This document shows, in pieces, positions 28,217-37,000 of a stretch of 64,000 nucleotides of DNA. Under the pieces are notes generated by a model that did no database searches, was not told the origin of the DNA, and saw nothing but the letters and a program-made list of their open reading frames with translations. Positions within the stretch are counted from its first letter, which is position 1. Every line of letters starts with the position of its first letter. The stretch covers positions 3,798,501 to 3,862,500 of the forward strand of contig NZ_CP081848.1 in the NCBI RefSeq assembly GCF_018982885.2, in the 5' to 3' direction. The stretch is from Polymorphobacter megasporae (GTDB lineage: Bacteria > Pseudomonadota > Alphaproteobacteria > Sphingomonadales > Sphingomonadaceae). Made by a program: the position numbers and the translations under genes.

Positions 28217-28340
28217 CGACTAAGGCTCCAGGCTGATTGCGACATCCGCGATGCCGACCCCGCTTGTACCCGTTCCCGAATTAACCACGAAGAACGAGTT
28301 GTTAAGCGCGGGTTTCGCGAAGATTATTTGGTCTTTGCCG

Positions 28341-29423
28341 CTACGGACGACCGAGCGGCGTAGCTCCCGATCCGCTGCGTGCACCGCCGCGCGGCCACCA
28401 TCGTCCGGTGGCCCGCGTAAGCGGCTTTTCGACAAGGAAGTGGAACGCCACACCGGCCAGCACCGTCAGGGCGACGACCAGCACAAACGCCAGTGCGACG
28501 GGCAGCGCACGCACCGCGGCGATCGCGTGTGTCTTCGCGACAAATCCCAGAACCGGAAAATGAGTGAGATAGATCGAGTAGGACGCGGCCCCGAGGGTCA
28601 GCAGCACCGGCGACACTTTGATCGGCCGCCTGCCCTCCTGGGCCACGAGTGCGCCGATAATGATGGCGCTCGCCGCGCCGAACAGCAGGTGCCGGGCGGC
28701 GTATGAAAAGACGGGCGCGAAGACGTTTTCCATTCCCAGCGCCAAAAATCCGGCCGTGCCGACCCACGCGAGCACGACCGGCAACGTCCGCGGATGGTGC
28801 TTGGACAACCACCACGTGCCGACCCCGAACAGGAACAGCAGGTTGATCGAGTCCCCGAGATACGGCAGCAGGAATGGATAGCCGAGCGCCGACGCGAGGA
28901 TACCGGCAACCCACGCACCGGCGACCACGATGCCGGCGCGCGGTGAGGCGATCGCGATCCCGAACGCGATATAGAAGGCGATTTCGTGGAACAGCGTCCA
29001 TGCGACGGCAAGGACCGTCGGGGAATCGACCGGGCCGACGAGCACAAAGGCGCTGATGACCATCTGCGGTGTCAGGTGGACACTCGAGTTCAGTCCGAAC
29101 GGTAACAGGCTGAGCGCAATGACCCCGATCAGGATGAACCAATAGACCGGGTAGATCCGAAGCAGGCGGCTGCGCACGAAGTTCGACAGGCGGGCTGGCG
29201 CACCGATGTCCGCGGCATGGACGTGCGCAATGATGAAGCCGCTGAGAACAAAAAAGAAATCGACCCCCGCGTGGCCGAAGTTGAAAAATCCGCCGAGGAT
29301 AGTGGTGTCCCAATAATCACTTTTGGCGAAGACCTTGGCACTAGCGTGGAACAGGACGACCAACAAAGCAGCGACGCCCCGGCCGGCTTGGATCGATCCG
29401 AAGGACTGTCGCTCGATCGCCAC
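28341..29423 (-). CDS. acyltransferase 3 family (OafA/YrhL type) membrane protein
   Basis: 360 aa with about ten membrane spans. Family motifs: FGSIQAGRGVAALLVVLFHAS with the conserved Arg and active-site His, then FFNFGHAGVDFFFVLSGFIIAHVH, and the tail VEKPLTRATGRWW. Such enzymes transfer acetyl or succinyl groups from the cytoplasm to surface sugars or lipids. No polysaccharide genes are near, so the target is unknown. ATG 29423 gives a typical short cytoplasmic N-terminus. Confidence 0.92.
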   Translation of the reverse strand: MAIERQSFGSIQAGRGVAALLVVLFHASAKVFAKSDYWDTTILGGFFNFGHAGVDFFFVLSGFIIAHVHAADIGAPARLSNFVRSRLLRIYPVYWFILIGVIALSLLPFGLNSSVHLTPQMVISAFVLVGPVDSPTVLAVAWTLFHEIAFYIAFGIAIASPRAGIVVAGAWVAGILASALGYPFLLPYLGDSINLLFLFGVGTWWLSKHHPRTLPVVLAWVGTAGFLALGMENVFAPVFSYAARHLLFGAASAIIIGALVAQEGRRPIKVSPVLLTLGAASYSIYLTHFPVLGFVAKTHAIAAVRALPVALAFVLVVALTVLAGVAFHFLVEKPLTRATGRWWPRGGARSGSGATPLGRP

Positions 29424-29530
29424 GATATCTTACCCCCGCTGTTGCCATGCCCTGCCCTCGACGGACCATTTCAAATAATTTCGTAGTCCGGATCTATTAC
29501 ACCTGAACAGCTCGTTTCGACTGACACCAC

Positions 29531-29607
29531 TGGTGCGCCCGGCTGGGTTCGAACCAGCGACCTCAGGATTAGAAGTCCCGTGCTCTATCCAGCTGAGCTA
29601 CGGGCGC
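29531..29607 (-). tRNA. tRNA-Arg (anticodon TCT)
   Basis: Reads GCGCCCGTAGCTCAG at its 5' end on the reverse strand. The acceptor arms GCGCCCG and CGGGCGC pair fully, the anticodon loop is CTTCTAA (TCT, reading AGA), and the T loop holds GGTTCGAACC. The 3' CCA is encoded. 77 nt in all. Confidence 0.97.
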
Positions 29608-29866
29608 ATGACGGTGAAAGGCGTTTTTAAAGCGTCGAAATCCGATCCAACTCGATACAATATTCTGCGACGGTAAGGATGGCACCCCCGACGCTTTACT
29701 TTACACTAACGCTCGCCGCCAATGCGACGACGTCCTTACGATGTCCGCTGTGCAATCACAAAATCTGACCGTCCGCTCGACCCGTCCGGCTGAGGCGGCC
29801 CTTGAGGCGACGCCATCGTTGCCGCCTATCCGGCGGTCGACTGCGCCTTGTTCATAAATCGAAGAC

Positions 29867-29894
29867 GGCGTCCGCGGGGATGCCCGCGGACGCC
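29867..29894. terminator. perfect 12-base-stem hairpin
   Basis: GGCGTCCGCGGG, loop GATG, CCCGCGGACGCC. No T-run in either direction. It may be a terminator backup for the reverse-strand operon or a stand-alone structure element. Confidence 0.45.
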
Positions 29895-29947
29895 GCTTGC
29901 CCGCGATCCGCGGACTGCTGCCGTTATATTCCCCCGCATGAGCCGGT

Positions 29948-29976
29948 GCGGCGGGTCAGATACGCCGACCCGCCGC
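29948..29976 (-). terminator. terminator hairpin at the end of the stress operon
   Basis: GCGGCGGGTC and GACCCGCCGC form a perfect 10-base stem with a 9-base loop, 7 bases after the stop of the last gene of the reverse-strand operon. Confidence 0.6.
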
Positions 29977-29982
29977 AACCAT

Positions 29983-30852
29983 TCAGCGCAGTGCGCGACG
30001 CGTCGCCGCGACTGCCCCGAAACCAGACGCCGCGGCACCGATCAGGAGCGCGAGCACGAGGACGAACGAGGTTCCCGCTGCAGCACCGGCGGCCGTATCG
30101 GTCGCCGACTTCACCGTCGAAATCGTCTCGTTCTTCGTCTGCACGAACTGCTGCTTGGCGCGTGTCACCTGCGCCTGAGCCTCGGCGTGGCTGATCTTGC
30201 GCTGTGCAGCGACGATATCGACGATCCGGCTTTCGGCCTGCGCACCGGTGCTGCCGCCACGGGCGAGATCGGGGAGCTGTCGCGCGATTTCCTTCTGTGC
30301 CTGCTCGGACGTCATCTGGGCAGGGTCGCTCGGCGCGGGGGAAAGATACGCCGCGGCCTCGTTGCGGACATCGCCTTCATCGATGCCGGCGAGCGAAGCG
30401 GCCTTGGGCGCTGCCGCGCTGACCGTCGTGCCGGCTGCGCTGGCCAATGCACTCACCGTGCGGAACCCGCCGCCGATGATCCCGCCGACGGCCGAGGTCA
30501 GCAGGTATAGCGTCATGATGAGCGTGACGCCCCAGACGACAAGGCCGTGGACGAGCGCATCGAATCGCTCGTGGACGCCGGCGACCCGCGCGGCAGCATA
30601 GCCGCCAGCGCCGAGCGCCACGATCGTCGTGACAAGCCAGTAGATGCCCGCGCCGATGCCGAACCCGGCTGCGCCCGGCGTCGTGCCGTTGACTGGATCG
30701 ACCATGGTCAGGCCGATGCCCGCACCAAGGATGCCAAGGACGAGCTGAACCGCGACGGCAATGACAACGCCGGCGAAGATCGCCCCCCATGACAGCCGGG
30801 TTGGGGTCTTGCCGTAAGCCTCATCGAGGCCGGTATGTGCGTGGGTCGTCAT
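29983..30852 (-). CDS. four-span membrane protein of unknown function (YrzE/PhnA-like annotation group)
   Basis: 289 aa. Cytoplasmic start, then spans at about residues 22-44, 62-85, 104-125 and a last one near 260-282. Between the third and last spans lies a long soluble helical section rich in Gln/Ala/Lys (SEQAQKEIARQLPDL, HAEAQAQVTRAKQQ). Many Gly-rich turns occur in the spans (GILGAGIGL, GAGIYWL). The family is common in alphaproteobacteria and uncharacterised. AGGAG precedes ATG 30852. It is the last gene of the operon with the PAS-LuxR regulator and CsbD-like genes, pointing to envelope stress. Confidence 0.72.
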   Translation of the reverse strand: MTTHAHTGLDEAYGKTPTRLSWGAIFAGVVIAVAVQLVLGILGAGIGLTMVDPVNGTTPGAAGFGIGAGIYWLVTTIVALGAGGYAAARVAGVHERFDALVHGLVVWGVTLIMTLYLLTSAVGGIIGGGFRTVSALASAAGTTVSAAAPKAASLAGIDEGDVRNEAAAYLSPAPSDPAQMTSEQAQKEIARQLPDLARGGSTGAQAESRIVDIVAAQRKISHAEAQAQVTRAKQQFVQTKNETISTVKSATDTAAGAAAGTSFVLVLALLIGAAASGFGAVAATRRALR

Positions 30853-30887
30853 GGGTGCTCCTGTTAAAATCGAATATGTCGCCGCAG

Positions 30888-31085
30888 TCAGGACCGCGGG
30901 GATGTCTTGCGGCCGGACGCATCAGCGGCGCCGGCTTTCTTCTCCGCAGTGCCGCGCTCACGCACCGCGTCGTCGCCGATCAGTTTGCCGATCGCTTCGG
31001 TCACCGAGCCCGCGGCCGCACGTTTTACGGCGGCCTTCGCCTTGGCATCGGTTGGCGCGGCGGGGTCTTTTGCTCGAGCGGTCAT
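30888..31085 (-). CDS. CsbD-like small stress protein
   Basis: 65 aa, charged and helical. The middle (GSVTEAIGKLIGDDAVRERGTAEKKAG) follows the CsbD pattern KEAxGKLxGDxxxxxxGxxxxxxG. CsbD proteins accumulate in general stress, and their biochemical action is unknown. The ATG overlaps the stop of the PAS-LuxR gene (ATGA), so translation is coupled to the regulator. Confidence 0.7.
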   Translation of the reverse strand: MTARAKDPAAPTDAKAKAAVKRAAAGSVTEAIGKLIGDDAVRERGTAEKKAGAADASGRKTSPRS

Positions 31086-32602
31086 ACTGCCGTCTCCTGC
31101 TGGCTATTCTCGTGCCGGACGCCCTCACCGTCGAAACCGCGCGCACGTGCCCAGGCAACCGCGGCGATGCGCCGGTTGACGCCGATCTTGGCGTAGATCC
31201 GCGCGACGTGGTTGCGGACCGTGTTGCTCGCGACATCGAGCGTCCGCGCGATCGTCTTGTCGTCACAGCCCCGGCAAATCAGCGCCAGCACGTCGCGTTC
31301 GCGCCCGCTCAGATCATCGAGACCAGGACCGGCGACATCCGGCTGAGGCGCGCGAAGCCGCGCGAGCTTGTCCATGATCGAGCGGCTGAACCAGCTTGTG
31401 TCTTTCATCACCGCTTCGATCGCCTCGACCAATTCGAGTTCGGTCGCCTTGCGCCGGGTGATGTCCTGGAACGCCCATAGGACGCACGCATCGTCGCCAA
31501 GCCGGATCGCCTCGGTCGACACGATGCAGTCGATCGTCGCGCCATCACGCGCATGAATGCGGGCCTCGTGGCCGCGCAGATCGTGACCGGCCTCGATCGC
31601 CTCCTCGATCTCGTGCTGACTCTCTCTGCTGTCCCACAGCTCGACCTGTCCCAACGGACGGCCGATAATCTCGGTCGGACTATAGCCGGTCATCTGGGTG
31701 AAACTGGCGTTGACCTCGCACAGCAGGTGCCCGTCGCGTGCCCCGATCGCCATGGGAATCGGCGCCATCTGAAACGTGCGGGTGAAACGCTGCTCGCTGT
31801 GACGCAACGCGTCTTCCGCCTTCCGGCGTGGTTCGAGATCGGCGAAAGTGAACAGCATGCACGGCTGATCGCCCATGTCGATCGGCTGCCCGGCAACGAG
31901 GACAAGCTTGACGCCGCCGCCGGGCAGTTCGAGCTCGGCTTCCATCTGTGGGATCGTCCTGCCTTCGGACAGACGCTCCTTGGCGAGGTCGCGCCGGTCC
32001 GCTTCGCGCAGGACGTCGATGTCATACACGGTCTTGCACAGCACCTGATCGCGCTGGTGCCCGGTCATCTCGAGAAAGCCGACATTGACCTTCACGAAGC
32101 GCAAGTCGTTGAGGCGGCAGATCACCGCCGGCGCCGGGTTGGCATTGAAAGACTGCTCGAAACGATCCTCGGCCGCGTAGCGTGCGGATACGTCCTGGAT
32201 GATCAGAACGAGGCACGCCGGCTCGGCCTCGTCGGCATCGTTGAGCACGAGACTGCGGACCTGATGGACCCAGCGCGGGCTGTCGTCGCCGGCAACGGTG
32301 ACCTCGACGACGACCTCGGAGAAGGAATCACCGGCAACGACACGCTCGATCGGATAGTCGTCGGCTTCGACCCGGTGGTTGTTGCGGTAACGCAGCTGAA
32401 AGCGGCTGCGATACTCGTCGACGGTCGCGCCGAGATCGGCGATATCTTCGACGCCGTGCATGGCCAAGGCGGCGTCGTTCGCCCAAAGCAGGCTCTGGTC
32501 GGGATCGATGAGGACCACGCCCTCGTCAAGACCGACGATGATCTGCCGCAAATGACGCAGACCCGCCGTCTCGCGCAGGGATTTGAACGACGCCTCGGCC
32601 AT
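31082..32602 (-). CDS. PAS-domain LuxR-type transcriptional regulator
   Basis: 506 aa, soluble. Three PAS domains in a row: about 18-140 (VGLDEGVVLIDPDQSLLW), 145-270 (SFNANPAPAVICRLND) and 280-400 (FQMAPIPMAIGARDG). Each ends in a PAC-type segment such as FQDITRRKATE. A linker precedes a LuxR HTH (LSGRERDVLALICRGCDDKTIARTLDVASNTVRNHVARIYAKIG, about 428-475). No transmitter or receiver is present, so it probably senses a small molecule or redox state directly and binds DNA. It lies 7 bases after one CsbD-like gene and overlaps another. Confidence 0.9.
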   Translation of the reverse strand: MAEASFKSLRETAGLRHLRQIIVGLDEGVVLIDPDQSLLWANDAALAMHGVEDIADLGATVDEYRSRFQLRYRNNHRVEADDYPIERVVAGDSFSEVVVEVTVAGDDSPRWVHQVRSLVLNDADEAEPACLVLIIQDVSARYAAEDRFEQSFNANPAPAVICRLNDLRFVKVNVGFLEMTGHQRDQVLCKTVYDIDVLREADRRDLAKERLSEGRTIPQMEAELELPGGGVKLVLVAGQPIDMGDQPCMLFTFADLEPRRKAEDALRHSEQRFTRTFQMAPIPMAIGARDGHLLCEVNASFTQMTGYSPTEIIGRPLGQVELWDSRESQHEIEEAIEAGHDLRGHEARIHARDGATIDCIVSTEAIRLGDDACVLWAFQDITRRKATELELVEAIEAVMKDTSWFSRSIMDKLARLRAPQPDVAGPGLDDLSGRERDVLALICRGCDDKTIARTLDVASNTVRNHVARIYAKIGVNRRIAAVAWARARGFDGEGVRHENSQQETAV

Positions 32603-32609
32603 GACGCGC

Positions 32610-32975
32610 TTAGTCGCGACGTCCGTGGATCATCCGGGCCAGACCGTAGCCGACGGCTGCCGAGACGAGCGCGAGCAACACGGGCTGCTCCTGCACGGTC
32701 TGCGCGGCGACCCTCGCGCCGTTCTGTGCGGACTCGGCGAGACGTTCGCCAGCCGCCTTCAGGCGGTCGCGCGCCTCTGCCGCCAGTTCCGGGGCGTTAT
32801 CGATCACGTTTTCGACGATCGACTTGGCGCGGCCATAGCTGTGCTGGACGCCGCCCGCGACCTGATCGACAACGCCGTCGACCTTCCAGTCACGGCTATC
32901 GACAACATCGCCGATGGCCTTTTCGACCTTGCCGCCGACATAACGCGCGCCGCCGTGGAATTCATCGTCGTTCAT
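32610..32975 (-). CDS. CsbD-domain protein with C-terminal membrane anchor
   Basis: 121 aa. Residues 1-55 resemble CsbD (GGKVEKAIGDVVDSRDWKVDGVVDQVAGGVQHSYGRAK). A helical linker follows and then a DUF883-like tail with a membrane span (PVLLALVSAAVGYGLARMI) ending HGRRD. This would hold a CsbD domain at the inner membrane or ribosome-associated as in ElaB/YqjD proteins. AAGGAAA precedes ATG 32975. Second gene of the operon. Confidence 0.78.
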   Translation of the reverse strand: MNDDEFHGGARYVGGKVEKAIGDVVDSRDWKVDGVVDQVAGGVQHSYGRAKSIVENVIDNAPELAAEARDRLKAAGERLAESAQNGARVAAQTVQEQPVLLALVSAAVGYGLARMIHGRRD

Positions 32976-33017
32976 AATCGTTTCCTTAGAGAAATGAGCG
33001 GAAGCTACGGTTGTTAA

Positions 33018-33341
33018 TCATGGAAGGATGCCGCAGACGGCCGCGGCTTTGCCGACGGCAACTGCGATAGCGGGATCCTTGAGCTCACTGGCGACGCGCA
33101 GGAGATCGCCAACGGTGAGCACACCGGGGGTGTCGTCCTTGCGATAGGCGGCCGCAGCACGTCCGAGCTGCTGGAGCTGGCCGAGCGAAAGATCATGCTG
33201 CAGTCGCGTTCCGACACAATCCGCGCGCGGCGTGTCCAGCCCATAGCGCTGAAGACCCGTCGAGATCCGTGTGGCGGGCGTTGCACACGCGGCCAGCGCA
33301 AGCGCGCCCAGTAAAGATAAAGCCATAACTTTCATGTGCAT
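33018..33341 (-). CDS. small putative lipoprotein
   Basis: 107 aa (ATG 33341, or ATG 33335). A signal peptide ends in a lipobox LALAAC, so it is likely lipid-anchored. The mature part is helical (LSLGQLQQLGRAAAAYRKDD) with two further Cys that could form a disulfide. No family recognised. It lies 42 bases upstream of the CsbD-anchor gene and is probably the first gene of the stress operon. Confidence 0.7.
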   Translation of the reverse strand: MHMKVMALSLLGALALAACATPATRISTGLQRYGLDTPRADCVGTRLQHDLSLGQLQQLGRAAAAYRKDDTPGVLTVGDLLRVASELKDPAIAVAVGKAAAVCGILP

Positions 33342-33519
33342 CGCTCCCAGCCGGACACGCTGAGGCGCGGCCGATCGAGCGCATCAACCAACTGCGGGGA
33401 GGCGCGTTGCTGGTATTTTTGCGAGATTGGCTAGTCTGGAACTACCATTTTGCTCGATCGTGCGCCTACCTAGGGGCCTATGCGAGCATTGTCCCAAGGC
33501 TGGGCACTTGCGACTTTCA

Positions 33520-34989
33520 TCAGCGCGCGCGTTCGGGCAATGCCGCCGATACCCGCTGCAGGGCCTCCGGCAGGCGGCCGGCCACGTCGGCGGAACGACG
33601 CCGTGCGCTGTCGGACGGCCTCAGCCCGATCAGGAGATTCGGCACGATCCCGCGAACTTCGTTGGTGCCGTCTGCCCGCAGATAAACGCAGTCGGGGATC
33701 GCCAGCGTCGCGCCGGAATGGCGAAGCTTGATCGGTTCGCCGCCGTCGGTGTGCCCGCATCCCGCGCCGGCCGATACGGTTCCGATGATCAAAGCGGCGT
33801 GGCTGTCCTGAAGCACGGCGGCGAATTCTTCGGCAGACGATACGGTATCACCGTCGATGAGGACGATCAGGGGACCGCGCCATACACCTTCCTCGTACGG
33901 GTATTTCATGGGGATAAAGACATCTTCCGCCCACGGCTTGTCCTTCAGCGCTTTCGGATCCGCCGCGGCAAGCGGACCTGAGACGAAGAAGCCCGCTCCG
34001 AGCCACGTGCAGTTTGGCTTGTGGCCGAGTAACAGCGGCTCCGATTTGCAGGGCGTCGCCGCGACCATCGCCTTGGCATACGCCTGATCCGCGAAACTCC
34101 TCAGCATCGTCCGGTCCGAACCGGTAGCGCCCTCCGCGTCGCGCCGGAGCATTGCTTCGAGAGCGAGAAGATTCTTCGTCCACTGTGCGCCGCGAACGAA
34201 CGCCATCCGTTCCGACACCAAACGCTTCGATGTCAGCATGCGCGCCGCGGCATCCGCCCACTCGTTGCCGCCGCCGTTCCCCGCGATATCGACGAGCAGC
34301 GCGGTGGCACCCGCAGCCTTGACCGCCATGATCTGCGCGGCAAACGCCTCGGTGTAGCGCGCATTGGCCAGTCGATCGATGCGGTCCTGGCAACCATCGT
34401 CGCACGGACTGCCGGGGGCCAGATGGAGCGCGGCGACTGCCTGCCGGCAAAATTCCGGCTGAGCACCGGCACCGATCAGCCCGATCGAAATCACGCCGAC
34501 CGTGCGCCCGTCGACGGTCAACGTCCCCGCAGGGAAAATAGCCGACTGCGGTGTCTTCACAGCTTTGTACCCGGGGGCGTTGACCATCAGCGGCGATGCC
34601 GCCTGCGAGGCGTTGAAATTCCGGCAGGGATCTGCGGCACCCGATCGCTCGGCAGCTGACGTTGCCGCCACGGGCCAGTCGAAGTGAACATGCCCGTCAC
34701 CAAGCCGCCGCGTCAAACGATCGAAGGCCGCCCGGGCGTCGGCATCGCTTCCCGCCCGATCGATCCGAGCCCGGGTCTTGTCGAGCAGATCGGAAAGATG
34801 ATTGGCATTGTCGAACTGCGCCCATTCGAGATTGGCGTATCGGGTCGCAAACGCCTGCCGGACCTGCGCAAGATCCTCGAGCCACGCGCTTTTGTCGAAT
34901 GCCTCGGCGGCGGCCGGCGCGGATGCACTTATGACCATGACGATGCCGCAGATGAACATCATGCAGAAACGGAACATGGCCTTGGTCAC
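33520..34989 (-). CDS. S41-family peptidase-like exported protein
   Basis: 489 aa with a signal peptide (cleaved near APAAAEAF). The N-terminal helical cap (YANLEWAQFDN, RLGDGHVHFDWP) is typical of S41 proteins, and the core has ALLVDIAGNGGGNEW and the nucleophile Ser385 in DGDTVSSAEEFAAVLQ. The segment where Ser-Lys type members place their Lys reads IGTVSAGAGCGHTDGG, with no Lys. It may therefore use a tricorn-like Ser-His arrangement or be inactive. There is no clear PDZ domain. Alone on its strand, divergent from a TetR gene. Confidence 0.85.
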   Translation of the reverse strand: MTKAMFRFCMMFICGIVMVISASAPAAAEAFDKSAWLEDLAQVRQAFATRYANLEWAQFDNANHLSDLLDKTRARIDRAGSDADARAAFDRLTRRLGDGHVHFDWPVAATSAAERSGAADPCRNFNASQAASPLMVNAPGYKAVKTPQSAIFPAGTLTVDGRTVGVISIGLIGAGAQPEFCRQAVAALHLAPGSPCDDGCQDRIDRLANARYTEAFAAQIMAVKAAGATALLVDIAGNGGGNEWADAAARMLTSKRLVSERMAFVRGAQWTKNLLALEAMLRRDAEGATGSDRTMLRSFADQAYAKAMVAATPCKSEPLLLGHKPNCTWLGAGFFVSGPLAAADPKALKDKPWAEDVFIPMKYPYEEGVWRGPLIVLIDGDTVSSAEEFAAVLQDSHAALIIGTVSAGAGCGHTDGGEPIKLRHSGATLAIPDCVYLRADGTNEVRGIVPNLLIGLRPSDSARRRSADVAGRLPEALQRVSAALPERAR

Positions 34990-35075
34990 TCACAGTTCGC
35001 CACAATGGGTCGGCAGGTAGAGACCAACGTCCCGTCGACGTCGCGCCTTGCAGCGTTTCGGTCTATAGCGACCGT

Positions 35076-35651
35076 ATGAGCAAGATTGCACGCAACGACA
35101 ACGAGGATGCCGTCGATCGCCGCAGCCGTATCCTCGACGGCGCGCGCGCAGCCTTCATGCGCTACGGCTTCGAGCGGTCGAGCATGGCCGATATCGCTGC
35201 CGGAGCGGGCGTCTCGCGGACGGCACTCTATCACTATTTCCCGGGTAAGGAGGACGTCCTCCAGGCGGTCGTCGACGAGCTCCACGCGCGGCACCTGAAT
35301 GCCGCGACCGAAGCGCTCGAACGCAGCGAGACGCTCGCTTCGGCGCTCGCCGCGCTTATCGACGCGAAGTTCGGACGTACGCTCGATCTGGTGACCGCAA
35401 GCCCCCACGGCGTCGAACTGGTCGACGCCGGCCATCGCCTCACCGGGCCGACGATCCGCGACGCCGACGGGTCGTTTCATGCGCTCATCGTCAAGGCGCT
35501 CGAGCATCATGGCCGAACGGAAGACGCGAATGCGGTGGCGGATACGCTGATCGCCGCAGCCAGGGGCCTGATGCGATCGGGCGATAGCTATGTCTCGAAA
35601 GAGAAGTTCGACGACCGCGTTCACCGCATAATAGCATGGACGTGCAAATGA
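35076..35651 (+). CDS. TetR/AcrR-family transcriptional regulator
   Basis: 191 aa. Standard N-terminal TetR DNA-binding domain (residues 16-62): RILDGARAAFMRYGFERSSM, then AGVSRTALYHYFPGKEDVLQAV. The C-terminal ligand domain is helical and unassigned. It lies 65 bases upstream of an SDR gene on the same strand and may control it. No clear palindrome is seen in the short gap. Confidence 0.92.
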   Translation: MSKIARNDNEDAVDRRSRILDGARAAFMRYGFERSSMADIAAGAGVSRTALYHYFPGKEDVLQAVVDELHARHLNAATEALERSETLASALAALIDAKFGRTLDLVTASPHGVELVDAGHRLTGPTIRDADGSFHALIVKALEHHGRTEDANAVADTLIAAARGLMRSGDSYVSKEKFDDRVHRIIAWTCK

Positions 35652-35716
35652 CGGATTGACACTTAGAGCTCATAACGTCAAAACGTCTCTCGTCAGTTGG
35701 ACGAGGGTCAAGCAAC

Positions 35717-36562
35717 ATGTCGAACGTTCTCATCACCGGCGCGAACAGCGGCTTCGGCTTGTTGACAGCGCGCAAATTCGCCGAGGCCGGTCACACGGTT
35801 CATGCTGGCTATCGCGCGGAAAGCCGTGCCGGCGATCTTCGGGCACTGGCGCGCGACCTGCCCCTCGTCCGCCCCGTCCAGCTCGACGTGACCGACCAGA
35901 GCCTGATCAACACCGCAATCGCCGAGGCATGCGCAACCGGCCCGATCGACGTTCTCGTCAACAACGCGGGCTTCGAAGTATCCTGCCCGGTCGACGCGCT
36001 CTCCGACGATGTGTTGCAGCGGCAGTTCGATACCAATGTCTTCGGCGTTGTCCGCATGATCCGTGCCGTCGCGCCCGAAATGCGCGAACGCAAACAGGGC
36101 GCGATCATCAACCTCTCGTCGATCGTCGGCTGGCTCACCGTGCCCTATGGCGCGGCCTACGCCGCAACCAAGCACGCGGTCGAGTCGCTGTCCGAAGGAT
36201 TATGGTACGAGCTCGCTCCGTTCGGCATCCGCATCGCGGTGGTGGAGCCCGGCGTCTTCCCGACACCCTTCCACAGCAATGTCGTGACGGCTCCCGAGTT
36301 CGACGAGAACTCGCCGCACTGGGCCAATGCCGAGCGGTATCGCGGCGCCATGCGGCCAACGACGGACGGGGTAAAATCTGATCCGCAGGAGGTCGCCGAC
36401 CTCGTGTTCGAGGCGGCAACGACCGCCACGCCAAAGTTCCGCTACGCCGCCGGAGCCGACGCCCGCGCCTTCATCCCCGCCTATAAGAGCATGGAGTTCG
36501 AGGCCTTCAGCCAAGCGTTGCTGACCCGCGGGGGTCTAGCGGACTGGGCCGCCCCGGCCTGA
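35717..36562 (+). CDS. SDR-family oxidoreductase
   Basis: 281 aa. NAD(P)-binding VLITGANSGFGLLTARKF (residues 4-21), NNAG in VLVNNAGFEV, Ser in IINLSSIVG, and catalytic Tyr and Lys in YGAAYAATKHAVESLSEGL. The layout is that of classical SDRs with the longer C-terminal part seen in 17-beta-HSD/retinol-dehydrogenase-like members. Substrate unknown. Probably co-regulated with the TetR gene just upstream. Confidence 0.9.
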   Translation: MSNVLITGANSGFGLLTARKFAEAGHTVHAGYRAESRAGDLRALARDLPLVRPVQLDVTDQSLINTAIAEACATGPIDVLVNNAGFEVSCPVDALSDDVLQRQFDTNVFGVVRMIRAVAPEMRERKQGAIINLSSIVGWLTVPYGAAYAATKHAVESLSEGLWYELAPFGIRIAVVEPGVFPTPFHSNVVTAPEFDENSPHWANAERYRGAMRPTTDGVKSDPQEVADLVFEAATTATPKFRYAAGADARAFIPAYKSMEFEAFSQALLTRGGLADWAAPA

Positions 36563-36570
36563 AGCCGGGG
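36552..36570 (+). terminator. hairpin overlapping the SDR stop
   Basis: CCCCGGC, CTGAA, GCCGGGG: a 7-base perfect stem whose loop holds the TGA stop codon, followed by an A/T-rich run. Similar palindromes are dispersed in sphingomonads. Confidence 0.5.
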
Positions 36571-36646
36571 AATCGAATAGCTTCATAAAAATAGCGTCTG
36601 CACGCGCGGAAGCAACGACTGCCCGCGCCACAAAGGGAACACCGCC

Positions 36647-36958
36647 ATGTTTCGGAACCTAATAATCGCGGCACTCGCCGCGAACTGCCTCGTCATGCCC
36701 GCAGCCGCGCAGGCACCGCCGGCCAGCATCGCCCTCAAGCTCGCGGACCTCGACCTGAGCCGCGCCCGCGATGTCCGGCGGCTCGATCTCAGGATCGCAA
36801 GAGCCGCCGCCGACGTCTGCCGTCCGGAATCGACGCTCGATCTGACCGGCACGATCGCCGGGGTCCGGTGTCGGCGGGACACGGTCTCGGCAACCAAAAT
36901 GCAGCGCGATCGCGCCGTTGCCAAGTTCGCAAAACAACCGGAATTTAGTTCGCGCTGA
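36647..36958 (+). CDS. UrcA family protein
   Basis: 103 aa exported protein. Signal peptide ends near AAAQA. The UrcA pattern is present: LKLADLDLSRARDVRRLDLRIARAAADVC, followed by a second Cys in GVRCRRD that can pair with the first. The family is almost limited to sphingomonads and relatives and has no known function. AAGGGAAC lies before ATG 36647. Confidence 0.88.
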   Translation: MFRNLIIAALAANCLVMPAAAQAPPASIALKLADLDLSRARDVRRLDLRIARAAADVCRPESTLDLTGTIAGVRCRRDTVSATKMQRDRAVAKFAKQPEFSSR

Positions 36959-37000
36959 TCGCGAGCGGTACGAGCCGCGTGCACGTCTTCAGGCTCCCGA

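Larger units (their letters stand above)
29608..29982. other. 375-base gap with two strong hairpins, no gene seen
   Basis: Between the tRNA and the end of the stress operon. Short open frames here lack a ribosome site and coding bias. The first 200 bases are unusually A/T-rich for the window. The structures are the hairpins at 29867-29894 and 29948-29976. Confidence 0.6.

Noticed and set aside
32976..33017. EcfG-type stress promoter before the CsbD-anchor gene
   Set aside because: No GGAAC and CGTT pair at the right spacing was found here or just before the lipoprotein gene.
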